Assembly (NCBI RefSeq): GCF_000959525.1
Contig: NZ_CP009832.1
Location: 992,001 to 1,056,000 of the forward strand
Origin: Burkholderia multivorans ATCC BAA-247
GTDB taxonomy: Bacteria > Pseudomonadota > Gammaproteobacteria > Burkholderiales > Burkholderiaceae
DNA: 64,000 nucleotides
Direction: 5' to 3'
Of this stretch, positions 8,916-18,794 are shown piece after piece. The notes beneath the pieces are model-generated. The model did not search any database. It saw only the letters and a program-made list of their open reading frames with translations, and had not been told where the DNA came from. Numbering within the stretch: the stretch's first letter is position 1; every line of letters begins with the position of its first letter. The position numbers were made by a program, and so were the translations under genes.

Positions 8916-9374
8916 TTAGTTGACTGAGATTTCAATCTGTTTCGGTTTGGCTTGCTCGGCCTTGACAAGCCGCACTTCCAGCACGCCGTCTTTCATCGAA
9001 GCCGTCACCTTGGTCGGATCAACGTTGTCAGGCAAGACAAAGCTGCGCACAAAGCGGCCATACGCACGTTCGATGCGGTGGAACTTCTTGCCCTGCTCCT
9101 CTTTTTCCAGTTTGCGCTCGCCGCTGATGGTGAGCACACCGTTTTCCGCGCTGACGCGCACGGCATCCTTGGGGACCTCCGGCAGATCCAGCTTGAGGAG
9201 GAATGCGTTCTCATCCTCGCTGATGTCCGCCATTGGTGCCCAGTCCGCCGTGGTCATGGCTTCGTTGCCGGTACGGGCGCCCTGTCGCTGGGGTATCCGT
9301 CCGAACATCGTCGCCAGGCGGTTTTGCAATTCATCCAGTTCCCGGAAGGGGTCCCACGGAGTCAATGCAGACAT
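8916..9374 (-). CDS. hsp20: Small heat-shock protein Hsp20 (tLST sHsp20-GI)
   Basis: A 152-residue alpha-crystallin-type holdase that binds unfolding proteins. The N-terminal arm (PWDPFRELDELQNRLATMF) leads to the alpha-crystallin domain at about 45-140 (DLPEVPKD, GERKLEKEE, GRFVRSFVLPD). The oligomer-forming C-terminal I-x-I motif is seen as IEI before the last three residues. AAGGAGAACCGAT precedes the ATG. It follows ftsH by 87 bp and precedes the secreted yfdX. Client proteins would be passed to ClpG or FtsH. Confidence 0.94.
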   Translation of the reverse strand: MSALTPWDPFRELDELQNRLATMFGRIPQRQGARTGNEAMTTADWAPMADISEDENAFLLKLDLPEVPKDAVRVSAENGVLTISGERKLEKEEQGKKFHRIERAYGRFVRSFVLPDNVDPTKVTASMKDGVLEVRLVKAEQAKPKQIEISVN

Positions 9375-9461
9375 ATCGGTTCTCCTTGAACAATGCCGGC
9401 GAATTGGATGACGCACTGAACAGAGCCGTCGGCTTACTCTGAATGGCACCTACTACTGTTT

Positions 9462-11279
9462 TCAGTTCCGAACAAGTCCTTGAGTCAATTGACGGATATC
9501 GCTTTCGTCGAGCGTTTCCCGCGCCAGCAGCTCGCGCGCACAGCGCTCCAGCACCGCGCGGTTGATGTCGAGAATCCGGTAGGCGCGCTCGAACACGCCC
9601 ATCACGATGTCGCGGATAGCCTGATCGATGCGCGCCTGGGTCGATTCGGCCACCCGGCAACCGCCGTGGGCCAGTTCTGGTGTATCGAGAAAGCGGGGCC
9701 GCTGCGCCTCGAAGGCGATGTAGCCCAGGCCCTCGTCCATGCCAAAGCGGGTGATCATGTCGCGGGCGATGTCGGTGGCCCGCGCCAGATCGTCCGCCGC
9801 CCCGGTAGACAACTCGCCGAACACCAGCTTTTCGGCGGCACGCCCGCCCAGCAGTACGGCGATCTTGTGCTCGAGATCGGTACGCGTCATCAGGAAGCGG
9901 TCTTCGGTGGGGCGCTGCAAGGTGTAGCCCAGCGCGCCGATGCCGCGCGGGATGATCGAGATCTTGTGTACGGGGTCGGTGCCGGGCAGCGCCAGCGCCA
10001 CCAGCGCATGGCCCATCTCGTGATGGGCCACGGTTTCCCGCTCCTTGGGATTGAGCACGCGGCTCTTCTTTTCCAGGCCCGCCACGATGCGCTCGATGGC
10101 CGCGGTGAAGTCCTGCAATTCCACGGCGGACGCACGGCGTCTCGTCGCCGCCAGCGCCGCCTCGTTGACCAGATTGGCGAGGTCCGCGCCGGAAAAGCCC
10201 GTGGTCAGTGCGGCTACCTGTTCGAGGTCTACATCCTGGGCCAGCGTCACCTTCTTGACATGAACCTTCAGGATGTCCAGCCGCCCCTTCTTGTCGGGCC
10301 GGTCCACCAGCACCTGGCGGTCGAAGCGGCCGGCACGCAGCAGCGCCTGGTCGAGGATTTCGGGGCGGTTGGTGGCGGCGAGGATGATCAGCCCCACCGA
10401 GCTGTCGAAGCCGTCCATCTCGGTGAGCAGCTGGTTGAGCGTTTGCTCACGCTCGTCGTGGCCGCCGATGGGGCCGCCGACGCCGCGCGCGCGGCCCAGG
10501 GCATCCAACTCGTCGATGAAGATTATCGACGGCGCCTGGGCACGGGCCTGCTCGAACAGGTCGCGCACCCGCGCCGCGCCCACGCCGACAAACATCTCGA
10601 CGAACTCCGAGCCGGAGATAGAGAAGAACGGTACCCCGGCCTCGCCCGCCACGGCCTTGGCCAGCAGGGTCTTGCCCGTGCCGGGCGGGCCAACCAGCAA
10701 CACACCTTTCGGGATGCGCGCGCCGAGGCGGCCGTAATCCTGCGGGTTCTTCAGGAAGTCGACGATCTCGACTAGCTCGGCCTTGGCCTCATCGACGCCC
10801 GCGACATCGGCAAACGTGACGCCCGTGTTCTTCTCCATGAACACCTTGGCGCGGCTCTTGCCGATGCTCAGAAAGCCGCCCATGCCCTGCTTCTCGGCAA
10901 AGCGGCGGAACAGGAAAAACCAGACGCCGAAGAAGGCCACCGCCGGCAGAATCCAGGAGAGCACATCACGCAGCCAGGTGCTTTCCACCACCCGCGCGTA
11001 GGGCACGTCGTATTTCGACAGCCGCTCGGCCAGGTCGGGTTCGACACGGGTGGCCACGATCGTGGTCTTGCCCCGGCTGTCCGGCGATTTCAGGCGTCCG
11101 GTGACCGTGCGGTCTGCCACCAGCACTTCGGCGACGCGCCCCTCGGCCAACGCTTTCTCGAATTCGCTGTAGGGTACGGGCTCGACGGTCTTCGCCGCCT
11201 GCCAGTAGTTCTGCAGCGTCAGCAGCAACAGACCGGCGACGATCCAGTAGCCAATGTTCCATTGATCTTTCTTTTCCAT
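9462..11279 (-). CDS. ftsH: FtsH ATP-dependent zinc metalloprotease
   Basis: A 605-residue membrane-anchored AAA+ protease. Two transmembrane helices flank a small periplasmic domain (about 10-30 and 100-120). The AAA domain shows Walker A (GPPGTGKT), Walker B (IIFIDELDA) and the second region of homology ending RPGRFDRQ-like. The protease motif is HHEMGHA near residue 410. It is shorter at the C-terminus than E. coli FtsH (644). The start was placed at MEKKDQ; a TTG 18 bp upstream is an alternative. This is an extra copy besides the chromosomal gene expected in any host. Confidence 0.95.
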   Translation of the reverse strand: MEKKDQWNIGYWIVAGLLLLTLQNYWQAAKTVEPVPYSEFEKALAEGRVAEVLVADRTVTGRLKSPDSRGKTTIVATRVEPDLAERLSKYDVPYARVVESTWLRDVLSWILPAVAFFGVWFFLFRRFAEKQGMGGFLSIGKSRAKVFMEKNTGVTFADVAGVDEAKAELVEIVDFLKNPQDYGRLGARIPKGVLLVGPPGTGKTLLAKAVAGEAGVPFFSISGSEFVEMFVGVGAARVRDLFEQARAQAPSIIFIDELDALGRARGVGGPIGGHDEREQTLNQLLTEMDGFDSSVGLIILAATNRPEILDQALLRAGRFDRQVLVDRPDKKGRLDILKVHVKKVTLAQDVDLEQVAALTTGFSGADLANLVNEAALAATRRRASAVELQDFTAAIERIVAGLEKKSRVLNPKERETVAHHEMGHALVALALPGTDPVHKISIIPRGIGALGYTLQRPTEDRFLMTRTDLEHKIAVLLGGRAAEKLVFGELSTGAADDLARATDIARDMITRFGMDEGLGYIAFEAQRPRFLDTPELAHGGCRVAESTQARIDQAIRDIVMGVFERAYRILDINRAVLERCARELLARETLDESDIRQLTQGLVRN

Positions 11280-11306
11280 GGGCAATGTTCCTCGCAAGTC
11301 GTGCCG

Positions 11307-12737
11307 CTAGAGAATGGGGGTGAACAGACGGGCCACCCCGTCGCGCAAGCGGATGGCCAGCGGGCGGGCGCGCAACGCCATGACCGATATCTCGTTCGAT
11401 GCATCACGGGCGGCATCAAAAAGGGATTCCAGCCGCGTAGACAGCGCGGTGTCGTACACCTCCACATTGAACTCGAAGTTGAGGCGCAGGCTGCGCGCAT
11501 CCCAATTGGCCGAACCCAGGCAGCACCACTGGCCGTCTATCAGCATCAGCTTGCTGTGGTCGAACGGGCCAGGCCGTTCGAAGATGCGTACACCGTGCTC
11601 CAGCACCTGCCAGTAGTGGGCGCGCGCGGCCCATTGCACCGTGGGATGGTCGCCGTTTGCGGGCGTCAGCACCTCGACGCGCACGCCGTGCAACGCGGCC
11701 GTGCTCAGCGCCGCGATCATCGGCTGATCGGGCACGAAGTAAGGTGTCCAGATGCGCACCGAATGCTTCGCCGCGCTCAAAGCGCCCATGAAGGTCCAGC
11801 GCAGCCGGTCCAGGGCCTCATCGGGACCGGCCTCGATGCCGCGCGCCCAAGAGGTTCCTTGCTCATCAGCCATTGCGGGCGATTCGCGCCAGAAACCCTC
11901 GCTGAGCCGCTCGCCCGTGGTATCGCACCAATCATCTGTGAAGCACTGCATCAGATGCGCAACCACCGGCCCGCGCAGACGAAAGTGCAAATCGTGACAG
12001 GCCTGCTCCGGCGCATCGGGCCGCCAATACGGGCTGAAGATGTTCATGCCGCCGGTGAAACCCGTCTCGCCATCGATCACCAGCAGCTTGCGGTGATTGC
12101 GCAGATGCGCGGCATGCAGGCGCGCGGGAATCAACGTCGGGTTGAACGTCGCCGCCGGAACGCCGGCGCGTTGCAAGGCGCGGTAGGCGCTGCGGGGCCT
12201 CCAGCGGGCATAGACGTCGTCGATCAGCACCCGCACTTGCACGCCGCGCTCATGAGCCCGGCGCAGCGCATCGACGAACTGCGCCCCGATGCCTTGGCTG
12301 TCGAAGATGTACGAAGCCAGCGCGACGCTGTGCCGCGCTGACTCGATGGCAGCGAGCATGGCCGGGTAGGCCTGCTCGCCATCGACGAGCGGCTCGATGC
12401 GGTTGCCGCTGGTCAGCGACTGGCCGGTGGCGCGTCCCACCAGGTGCGCCAGGCCGGCAAACGGCGCCGATACGGCCTGGGGCATCGTAGACGCGAGGTC
12501 CTGCCGAACAGCAGGATCTGCCCCCGGAAACAGCCGCCGCGCCCGCCGCTGGTAACGGTTGATGCCGAACAGCCCATACAGCAGCGAACCGCCCAGCGGC
12601 AACAGCGCGATCAGCAGCACCCACAGCGTGGCCGATCGAGGGTCACGCTTGTAGATGACCGCGTGCCCCGCTATGGGGATAGCGACCGCCAGCGACACGA
12701 GGGTGGCTGCCCATGTCAGCCCGTTGGGGTCGGACAC
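11307..12737 (-). CDS. cls: Cardiolipin synthase (phospholipase D family)
   Basis: A 476-residue membrane enzyme that condenses phosphatidylglycerol to cardiolipin. Two N-terminal transmembrane helices occupy about 8-55, followed by two phosphodiesterase domains, each with an HKD motif: HRKLLVIDGE with GGMN, and HSKLMLIDGQ with GSANWD. Length matches bacterial Cls. The GTG start was chosen because GGGAGG lies five bases upstream; the longer open frame runs back into clpG. Its place between clpG and ftsH fits certain tLST variants. Cardiolipin enrichment could support membranes and FtsH under heat. Confidence 0.88.
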   Translation of the reverse strand: MSDPNGLTWAATLVSLAVAIPIAGHAVIYKRDPRSATLWVLLIALLPLGGSLLYGLFGINRYQRRARRLFPGADPAVRQDLASTMPQAVSAPFAGLAHLVGRATGQSLTSGNRIEPLVDGEQAYPAMLAAIESARHSVALASYIFDSQGIGAQFVDALRRAHERGVQVRVLIDDVYARWRPRSAYRALQRAGVPAATFNPTLIPARLHAAHLRNHRKLLVIDGETGFTGGMNIFSPYWRPDAPEQACHDLHFRLRGPVVAHLMQCFTDDWCDTTGERLSEGFWRESPAMADEQGTSWARGIEAGPDEALDRLRWTFMGALSAAKHSVRIWTPYFVPDQPMIAALSTAALHGVRVEVLTPANGDHPTVQWAARAHYWQVLEHGVRIFERPGPFDHSKLMLIDGQWCCLGSANWDARSLRLNFEFNVEVYDTALSTRLESLFDAARDASNEISVMALRARPLAIRLRDGVARLFTPIL

Positions 12738-12753
12738 GACAGCCTCCCATCGC

Positions 12754-15603
12754 TCAAGATTCGCCGCCCGCCGGCTTCTTCTTGCGCGTAGCCTTGCTCT
12801 CGCCGTTCGGCGGTGCCTCGGCCACGTTCGCGGCATCGGGCTTTTCAGGCTCGGCCGGCTGCGCGGGTGGCTCCTTGCGCTCGAAGACGACGCGTTCGGC
12901 CTTGTCGTCCCAGCGTGCGCTGGCGTGATCGGCCTTGCCGATACCGCCACCCAGCATCTCGCGCGCCAGAGCGGTTTCCAGCTCGCTGCGGATCAGCCGC
13001 TTGAGCTCGCGCGCGCCGAACTCGGGTTTGTAGCCTTCCTCCGCGAAGTGATCGATCAAGGTCTGATCGAAGGCCAGCGTCACGCCCTGGCTGGCGGCGT
13101 TGCGCGCCACGCGATCGAGCTGCAGGCCGACGATATGGCGGATCTCCTCCTTGCCCAGCGCATGGAAGACGATGATTTCATCGATGCGGTTGAGGAACTC
13201 GGGGCGGAAATGCCCGCGCAGCACGTCCATCACCTCCGTCTTGGTCTTTTCATACTCCTCGCCGGCGGCACCACGCGCCTTGAGCCGACGCTGGATGATG
13301 TCCGAGCCCAGATTCGAGGTGGCGATGATGATGGTGTTGGTGAAATCCACCACCCGGCCCTTGCCGTCGGTGAGGCGGCCGTCGTCGAACACCTGCAGCA
13401 GGATGTTGTAGACGTCGGGGTGCGCCTTTTCGATCTCGTCGAGCAGCAACACGCTGTAGGGCTTGCGGCGCACCTTCTCGGTGAGCTGGCCGCCCTCGTC
13501 GTAGCCCACATAACCCGGAGGCGCGCCCACCAGGCGTGCCACGGTATGGCGTTCACCGTACTCGGACATGTCGATGCGCAGCAGCGCGCCCTCATCGCCA
13601 TAGATGGACTCGGCCAGTGCCTTGGCGAGTTCGGTCTTGCCCACACCCGTCGGCCCGAGGAACAGGAAGGTGGCCACTGGCTTGCTGCCTTCGCGCAGGC
13701 CTGCGCGCGACAGCCGCACGGCATCGGCCACGGCACGTACTGCTTCGTCCTGTCCCACCAGGCGCTCATGCAGCCGCTGTTCCAGATGCAGCAGCTTCTC
13801 GCGTTCTTCCACCGTCAGCTCGTTGACCGGGATGCCGGTCAGCCGCGAGACGATCTGCGCCACGTGCTCTGCCTTGACCTCGGCGCTGCCCGAGGCGCGC
13901 TCGCGCTCCCAATCCTCGACGAGCTTCTTGAGTTCGGCCTCTTTGGCCTCGATGCGCTTGCCGAGCTCGGCAGCCTTGTCGTACTGCTTGCGCGAAGCCA
14001 CATAGTCCTGCTCACGCCGCAACTGATGCAGTTCGGACTCCAGCTCTTGCACCGCCACCGGGCGCGCCGTGGCCGACAGCTTCACGCGTGCGGCCGCCTG
14101 GTCGAGCAGGTCGATGGCCTTGTCGGGCAAAAAGCGCGCGGTGATGTAACGGTCGGACAACTCGGCGGCGGCGATGATCGCATCCTCGGTGATGCTGACC
14201 TTGTGGTGCGCCTCGAAGGTGTCGCGCAGGCCGCGCAAAATCATCATGGTCTGCGCTACCGTCGGCTCGGGCACCATCACCGGCTGGAAGCGACGCTCCA
14301 GCGCGGCATCCTTTTCGATGTACTTCTGATACTCGTTGAGCGTGGTGGCGCCGATCAGGTTCAGCTCGCCGCGCGCCATCATCGGCTTGAAGACGTTGGC
14401 CACGTCCAGCCCGCCTTCGCCGCCACCTTGGCCGGCACCGACGATGGTGTGCACTTCGTCGATGAAGAGAATCAGCTCCCCCTGGTGCTCGGTCACTTCC
14501 TTGAGCACCTTCTGCACGCGCTCCTCGAACTCGCCGCGGTACTTGGCGCCGGCCACCATGGCATTGATGTTGAGTTCGACCAGGCGCTTGTCACGCAGCG
14601 TTTCGGGCACTTCGCCTGCGACCATGCGCTGCGCCAGCCCTTCGACGATGGCGGTCTTGCCGACGCCGGGTTCGCCGATCAGCACCGGGTTGTTCTTCTT
14701 GCGCCGGGCCAGCACTTCGATGGTCGTCTCGATCTCCTGCGCGCGGCCGATGACCGGATCGAGCTTGCCCTCGCGCGCCATCTTGGTGAGGTCGCGCGAA
14801 TACTTGTCGAGTTCCGGCGTATTGGTCGGCGTCTCGGCACGGCCGTCCTCGGCCCCCTTGCCGACCACCTTGCTCACCTGCTGGCGCAGCGCCTGCGGCG
14901 TGAGCCCGTAGCGGCGCAGCAGGTTGGCTGCCAAGCCTTCGCCTTCTTCGGCCAGGCCGATCAGAAAGTGCTCTGGCCCCACATAGGAATGACTCAACTC
15001 GTTGGAGGCCACGAAGGCACGGCTGAGCGCATCCTTGACACGTGGCGACACGCCGATCTCGCCTTCGAACGGCTTGTCGCCACGCTTGGCTTCGGATTCA
15101 ATCTGCCGCTTGAGGTCATCGACCTTGATCTTGAACTGCCCTAAGATGGTCTTGACCACGTCGCTGCCGGTCAGCGCCAGCAGCAGGTGTTCGGTATCGA
15201 CTTCGGGCCGGCCGAACTCGGCAGCATGTTTGGCGGCTTCCTGCAACAGGGCCTCAGACTGTTCGCTGATACGGCTGGCCAGCCCACTGCCGCGGCGGCG
15301 CGCCGTGCCCGCCGTTGCGGGAGCGGATTCGCCGAAAGACGCATCGACCACTTCGTCGGCATCAGCCGCCACGGACGGTGCATCGTCACCGATGCGGAAG
15401 AAGTCGCTGCCGAGGAAGTCTTCGAACAAACCGCTGCGCGAGCCAAACAGAGCCTCCAGCGGCGAGACGGTGCGCTTTTGCTGGCGCGCCAGTTGGCGAT
15501 AGTGATCGTCACACAACAGCATGGTGCTGTGGCGACCATTGAGATTGGCTTCCACCCGCACCGTGGCGGGTTGGCCGCAGACTTGGCATTGTTTTCTGGC
15601 CAT
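12754..15603 (-). CDS. clpG: ClpG (ClpK-type) stand-alone protein disaggregase
   Basis: A 949-residue Hsp100 with two AAA+ modules, the main heat-tolerance determinant of tLSTs. An N-terminal extension carries Cys6, Cys9, Cys31 and His34, a probable zinc site. A Clp N-domain spans about 105-250. AAA1 has GEPGVGKT near 310; a coiled-coil middle segment lies near 500-560; AAA2 has GPTGVGKT near 650. The C-terminal tail is Pro/Glu/Lys-rich. I see no I-G-F type loop for ClpP docking in AAA2, in keeping with a disaggregase rather than a protease subunit. It is preceded by an hsp20 gene 94 bp upstream. Confidence 0.95.
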   Translation of the reverse strand: MARKQCQVCGQPATVRVEANLNGRHSTMLLCDDHYRQLARQQKRTVSPLEALFGSRSGLFEDFLGSDFFRIGDDAPSVAADADEVVDASFGESAPATAGTARRRGSGLASRISEQSEALLQEAAKHAAEFGRPEVDTEHLLLALTGSDVVKTILGQFKIKVDDLKRQIESEAKRGDKPFEGEIGVSPRVKDALSRAFVASNELSHSYVGPEHFLIGLAEEGEGLAANLLRRYGLTPQALRQQVSKVVGKGAEDGRAETPTNTPELDKYSRDLTKMAREGKLDPVIGRAQEIETTIEVLARRKKNNPVLIGEPGVGKTAIVEGLAQRMVAGEVPETLRDKRLVELNINAMVAGAKYRGEFEERVQKVLKEVTEHQGELILFIDEVHTIVGAGQGGGEGGLDVANVFKPMMARGELNLIGATTLNEYQKYIEKDAALERRFQPVMVPEPTVAQTMMILRGLRDTFEAHHKVSITEDAIIAAAELSDRYITARFLPDKAIDLLDQAAARVKLSATARPVAVQELESELHQLRREQDYVASRKQYDKAAELGKRIEAKEAELKKLVEDWERERASGSAEVKAEHVAQIVSRLTGIPVNELTVEEREKLLHLEQRLHERLVGQDEAVRAVADAVRLSRAGLREGSKPVATFLFLGPTGVGKTELAKALAESIYGDEGALLRIDMSEYGERHTVARLVGAPPGYVGYDEGGQLTEKVRRKPYSVLLLDEIEKAHPDVYNILLQVFDDGRLTDGKGRVVDFTNTIIIATSNLGSDIIQRRLKARGAAGEEYEKTKTEVMDVLRGHFRPEFLNRIDEIIVFHALGKEEIRHIVGLQLDRVARNAASQGVTLAFDQTLIDHFAEEGYKPEFGARELKRLIRSELETALAREMLGGGIGKADHASARWDDKAERVVFERKEPPAQPAEPEKPDAANVAEAPPNGESKATRKKKPAGGES

Positions 15604-15697
15604 GCTGATACTCCGGGAGGGTTAACTGGGCGAGGCACCGCAGATCAAGGCGCCTCGCCCTTCACTTGGTTTTTTGCAAAGGACTAGCAGGTGGGCG

Positions 15698-16267
15698 TCA
15701 GCCATTGATCGGGATCGAGCGCCCCTGCTTGGGCGTACTGGCCTCGCGCTTGTCCATCGTGATCGTGAGCACGCCGTTCTTGAAAGCGGCCTTGATCGTG
15801 TCCTGGTTGGCATCGGCCGGCAGGTTCAGAGCGCGCTGAAAGCTGCCGTAGGAGCGCTCCACCCGGTGGAAACCACCGTCTTTGGTTTCCTGCTCCTGAC
15901 GCTTTTCACCGCGCACCAGCAACACATCGTTATCGAGCGTGATCTGAATGTCCTTTTCCTCGACGCCGGGTACTTCCAGGGCGATCGTGTACTGCTTGTC
16001 TGTTTCCTGGATGTCCAGCGCCGGCTTCAGCATGCCCGGCCAGTCCGCCGGCCAGCGCGGCAAGGCCAGCGCCGGGAAACCGAAGCCTCGAAACGCTTCG
16101 TCGAACAGGCGATCGATCTCGCGATGCAATTGCAGGATGGGGCTGACCGGCCCGCCTGCCGCCGGCAGGTCATTGCGCTGCACCGGCAGCGAGGCGGTGC
16201 TCTGTTGTTCTTCCTGCTCCTTTTTGAACCAGTTCCAGGGAGCCAATTTCTTGAAGTCAATGTCCAT
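15698..16267 (-). CDS. hsp20: Small heat-shock protein Hsp20 (tLST sHsp20c)
   Basis: A 189-residue alpha-crystallin protein with an N-terminal arm longer than that of the second hsp20. The arm (about 1-80) is rich in W, E and Q; the alpha-crystallin domain is at about 80-175 (DIQETDKQYTIALEVPGVEEKD, GVLTITMDK). The C-terminal I-x-I motif is IPI. The start MDIDFKK was chosen because TGGAGGTG stands just upstream. It is the first structural gene of the operon, before clpG. sHsp-ClpG pairs are thought to collect and then resolve aggregates. Confidence 0.94.
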   Translation of the reverse strand: MDIDFKKLAPWNWFKKEQEEQQSTASLPVQRNDLPAAGGPVSPILQLHREIDRLFDEAFRGFGFPALALPRWPADWPGMLKPALDIQETDKQYTIALEVPGVEEKDIQITLDNDVLLVRGEKRQEQETKDGGFHRVERSYGSFQRALNLPADANQDTIKAAFKNGVLTITMDKREASTPKQGRSIPING

Positions 16268-16302
16268 GTCACACCTCCAGAAGAAAAATTGAAGACTCTC
16301 GC

Positions 16303-16584
16303 TCACTCCGTTTGCCTGCGGCGACGGACAGCGCGCCCAGACGACACGGAGTGTTCCGCTGACCTTGGCTGCTCATCTGTGCGTATCACCTCCTTCTTTC
16401 TGCCTGCTTGGATCTGATCATTGATCCATCGATCGATTTCACTTTGACGAAACCGCCACGTCCCGCCGACCTTGAAGGCCGGAATCTCCCCGTGCGAGGC
16501 GAGCCGGTAAAGCGTCCGCTTGCCGACTTTCAAGTAGGCAGCCAACTCGTCGAGTGTGAAGATCGCCAGCTGGCGCGCTGTCAT
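16303..16584 (-). CDS. Excisionase-type helix-turn-helix DNA-binding protein (first tLST gene)
   Basis: A 93-residue protein with a MerR/excisionase-like winged helix at residues 8-55 (FTLDELAAYLKVGKRTLYRLA, then GGTWRFRQSEIDRWI), followed by a basic, Ser/Arg-rich tail. Such a small DNA-binding gene commonly heads the tLST and may regulate it, though its target is unproven. A purine-rich GGGGGTGG precedes the chosen ATG. An ATG 93 bp further upstream in frame would add 31 residues without a good ribosome-binding site. Confidence 0.8.
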   Translation of the reverse strand: MTARQLAIFTLDELAAYLKVGKRTLYRLASHGEIPAFKVGGTWRFRQSEIDRWINDQIQAGRKKEVIRTDEQPRSAEHSVSSGRAVRRRRQTE

Positions 16585-16648
16585 ACCACCCCCACAAGTT
16601 CCGTCGTCACGCGGCCTCGCCTGAGGAAATTCTTGCAAGACTTTGCAA

Positions 16649-16684
16649 GATATTGCGCCTAACATGCCGAAAGTCAAGAGTCAA
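16649..16684 (-). promoter_or_regulatory. Candidate promoter of the tLST operon
   Basis: On the minus strand TTGACT occurs twice (bases 16684-16679 and 16677-16672). The second is followed 17 bases later by AATATC, and overlaps CTTGAC, a fair match to a sigma-32 minus-35 box with a GCGCAATAT minus-10 region. Two CTTGCAA repeats follow immediately downstream. No transcription start is known, so sigma-70 and sigma-32 use cannot be told apart. Confidence 0.35.
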
Positions 16685-16808
16685 CATCCAGCGATCTGCT
16701 GGCCGATTGATGTGACTCAATCGTAAGCAGCCAGGAAACAAATGTTGGCTGCCACCGCGATGGTGCTCCCCAAGTCATCAATCTGCAGCCATGTGAAAGG
16801 GGAAGTCC

Positions 16809-17175
16809 ATGAACGAGATTGCCCGAGTCGGGGTGGATCTGGCCAAGCGGGTTATCTAGGTGCATGCGGTGGATGCGCGCGTGGTGGTTGCCAAGGCGCT
16901 GGCCGCTGACAAGTTTGCGGCCTGGTGCGCGCAGCTGCCTCCCGGCTGCCTGGTGGCCCTGGAGGCCTGCGGCGGTGCGCATCACTGGGCACGCAAGTTG
17001 CGCGGCTATGGGCTGGATGCGCGGCTGATTGCAGGCCACTTCGTCACGCCCTACCGCATGGCCGGCAAGGGACGCAAGAACGGTGCGGCCGATGCCGCAG
17101 CGATCTGCGAGGCGGCGACCCGCCCGCACATGCGCTTCGTGCCGGTGAAGCCGCCGGCGCAGACGCTGCTGACCA
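16809..17175 (+). pseudogene. IS110-family transposase, 5' fragment with internal stop
   Basis: The reading frame begins as a typical IS110/IS1111 DEDD transposase (MNEIARVGVDLAKRVI) but meets TAG at 16857-16859, where the family usually has a Gln codon, so one C-to-T change explains it. After the stop the same frame continues with family-like sequence (LVALEACGGAHHWARKLR, YRMAGKGRKNGAADAAAICEA, MRFVPVKPPAQ) and then loses similarity near 17165. Roughly the N-terminal third remains; the catalytic C-terminal half is gone. It is a dead relic at the tLST/ICE junction. Confidence 0.8.
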
Positions 17176-17234
17176 GCCATCAGCTACGCAAACCTCCCGA
17201 TTCACTCACGCAGCTGATTCCTGCTTGCCTAGGG

Positions 17235-17868
17235 ACGACCATGTAAGCGGCAGATGGTCGGAGTCCTTTGCGACCAGCACCTACGCGAGCAGCCCGGAGG
17301 TGGGGATGCCCTTGGCGATGATCTCCGCCGGGACCGGCGCCTGGGTCAGCGTTCGGCACCTGTGCGCAGGTCCACTTGCCGCGGATGTGGCACTCGACCG
17401 TGAACACGCCCGGCGTGTAGTCCAGCTTCTCGCTGATGCGCTTGAGCGCACAGCCGCACGCGCAGCGGGTGTTCTCGGGCTCGTGGTGGCGGTCCACGCG
17501 CGGTAGTCCGCCGGCAAGGCGGTGCGCTTCGGCACCGCGCCATGCGTAGCCGGCGGCTTCGTCTTGCTCAGCAGTTCTTGATGCTGCGCCTCGGCCGAGG
17601 CAATGTAGGCGTCCAGAGCCTTGTCGAACAGCGCGCGTTGTTCGGCATCGACCTTAACAAGGTGTCCATGAAACCGGCAGCAGCCCACTGCTCGCTCTTC
17701 TTGCCGAACTTCAGGCGTCGCAGCTGGGCGATCTCGAACGAGAGCTTCGCCGTAGGCGCTGACATGGGCGAAAAGCATCCGAGCATCCCCCCCAGGATGG
17801 CTCTCATCTCGATACAGAGGTGAATCCTCCGCACTATTCGGCTCCCTACGATGATATGGACTGATCAC
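17235..17868 (-). pseudogene. Decayed IS66-family transposase (tnpC) remnant
   Basis: IS66 TnpC-like peptides appear on the minus strand in at least three frames: LSFEIAQLRRLKFGKKSEQ (about 17750-17690), HHEPENTRCACGCALKRISEKLDYTPGVF (about 17495-17400, including the zinc-binding CACGC), then QAPVPAEIIAKGIPTSGLLA (17345-17284) and QVLVAKDSDHLPL (to about 17240). At least two frameshifts are needed to join them, and the C-terminal catalytic half is missing. It abuts the IS110 relic, so insertion-sequence decay marks the boundary between the tLST and the ICE. Confidence 0.8.
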
Positions 17869-17880
17869 ATCGGTAGGGAG
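17842..17880. promoter_or_regulatory. Inverted repeat just upstream of the LysR gene
   Basis: CTCCCTACGATG and CATCGGTAGGGAG form a 12-bp inverted repeat with one extra base in the right arm, 14 bases apart. It ends five bases before the LysR ATG and includes its ribosome-binding site. It could be an autoregulatory operator or an RNA hairpin that masks the start. Confidence 0.5.
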
Positions 17881-17885
17881 AAAGC

Positions 17886-18794
17886 ATGAACTTACGCCAT
17901 CTTCGCTGCTTCATCGCCGTAGCCGAGGAACTGCACTTCGGCCGGGCTGCTCGACGGCTGCACATCGAACAGTCTCCACTGTCGCGCACGATCCGCCAGA
18001 TGGAGGCGGATTTAGGGGTGCCGCTGCTCAACCGCTTGCCACGCAGTGTTCGTCTCACACCGGCGGGACAGGTCTTCCTCGAAGAAGCCCGGCGCGTACT
18101 GCTGGCCTTCGAGCAAGCGCAGACCAAGGCACGCGCCGCAGCGAACCAGCGGAACACGCTGCGCATTGCACTATCGGGTGACATGGGGCAGGCCCGCTTG
18201 TCGGCGTTGCTTGCGCTTTGCCGCGAGGAGGCACCACAGGTCGGCATTCGGATATTTGAAGCGCCACTGGCGCAGTTGGTGACTGGACTGCGCAACGACT
18301 TGTATGACGCAGGTTTTGCATTGGCTGGTGAAATGGACGCCGGCGTCGTCGCCATGCCGGTGTGGCGAGACCCGCTGGTGCTGGCTTTGCCCGCCAGGCA
18401 TCCGCTGCTGGCTTTCAAGGAAGTGCCGCTGGAGGAAGTGGCGAGCTATCCGCTGGTGCTGTGCGATCCCCAGGTCTGCGAAGGTTGCAGCCGGCAGCGC
18501 GAACGGCTGCTCCGCACGGTGGATGCGCAGCCGACGGTAGCCGAGTACGTCAAGACCCATTCCCTGATGCTGGCCCTCGTGGCCGCCGGCTACGGCGTGG
18601 GCTTTTCGAGCGCGGCGCATCTGGCGGGTTGCCATCAGGCCGATGTCGTCGTGCGGCCGCTGGCCGACGAGACCGCTTCGCTGACGACCTATCTACTGCG
18701 ACCCGAAGGCGAAATCATGGAGCCGCTGCGGCAGTTCATCGACCGCGTGGATCGTGTCGGACGCCCGCAAGGCACCGATCAACGCCCGATGTGA
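17886..18794 (+). CDS. LysR-family transcriptional regulator
   Basis: A complete 302-residue LysR protein. The winged helix-turn-helix occupies residues 1-62 (LRHLRCFIAVAEELHFGRAARRL, SPLSRTIRQMEADLG) and the effector domain about 90-295. Sequence resembles the catabolic CatR/ClcR-like branch. It sits directly before the BisR-like gene. In ICEclc a LysR regulator, TciR, starts the transfer-competence cascade by activating bisR, so this protein is a reasonable TciR counterpart; that is inference from position and family only. The ATG has AGGGAG upstream. Confidence 0.85.
   Translation: MNLRHLRCFIAVAEELHFGRAARRLHIEQSPLSRTIRQMEADLGVPLLNRLPRSVRLTPAGQVFLEEARRVLLAFEQAQTKARAAANQRNTLRIALSGDMGQARLSALLALCREEAPQVGIRIFEAPLAQLVTGLRNDLYDAGFALAGEMDAGVVAMPVWRDPLVLALPARHPLLAFKEVPLEEVASYPLVLCDPQVCEGCSRQRERLLRTVDAQPTVAEYVKTHSLMLALVAAGYGVGFSSAAHLAGCHQADVVVRPLADETASLTTYLLRPEGEIMEPLRQFIDRVDRVGRPQGTDQRPM

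Noticed and set aside
12655-15144. An 829-codon open frame antisense to clpG
   Set aside because: It is a by-product of high-GC third-position bias; it has no domain, no ribosome-binding site and lies wholly opposite a conserved gene.
16585-16677. A 31-residue upstream extension of the HTH gene
   Set aside because: It would cover the likely promoter region and has no good ribosome-binding site; the ATG at 16584 follows a G-rich site.
1-18794. The two LysR genes as a duplication flanking the tLST
   Set aside because: Their first 23 codons are similar in protein but clearly different in DNA, and they point away from each other, so this is family resemblance and not a direct or inverted repeat.
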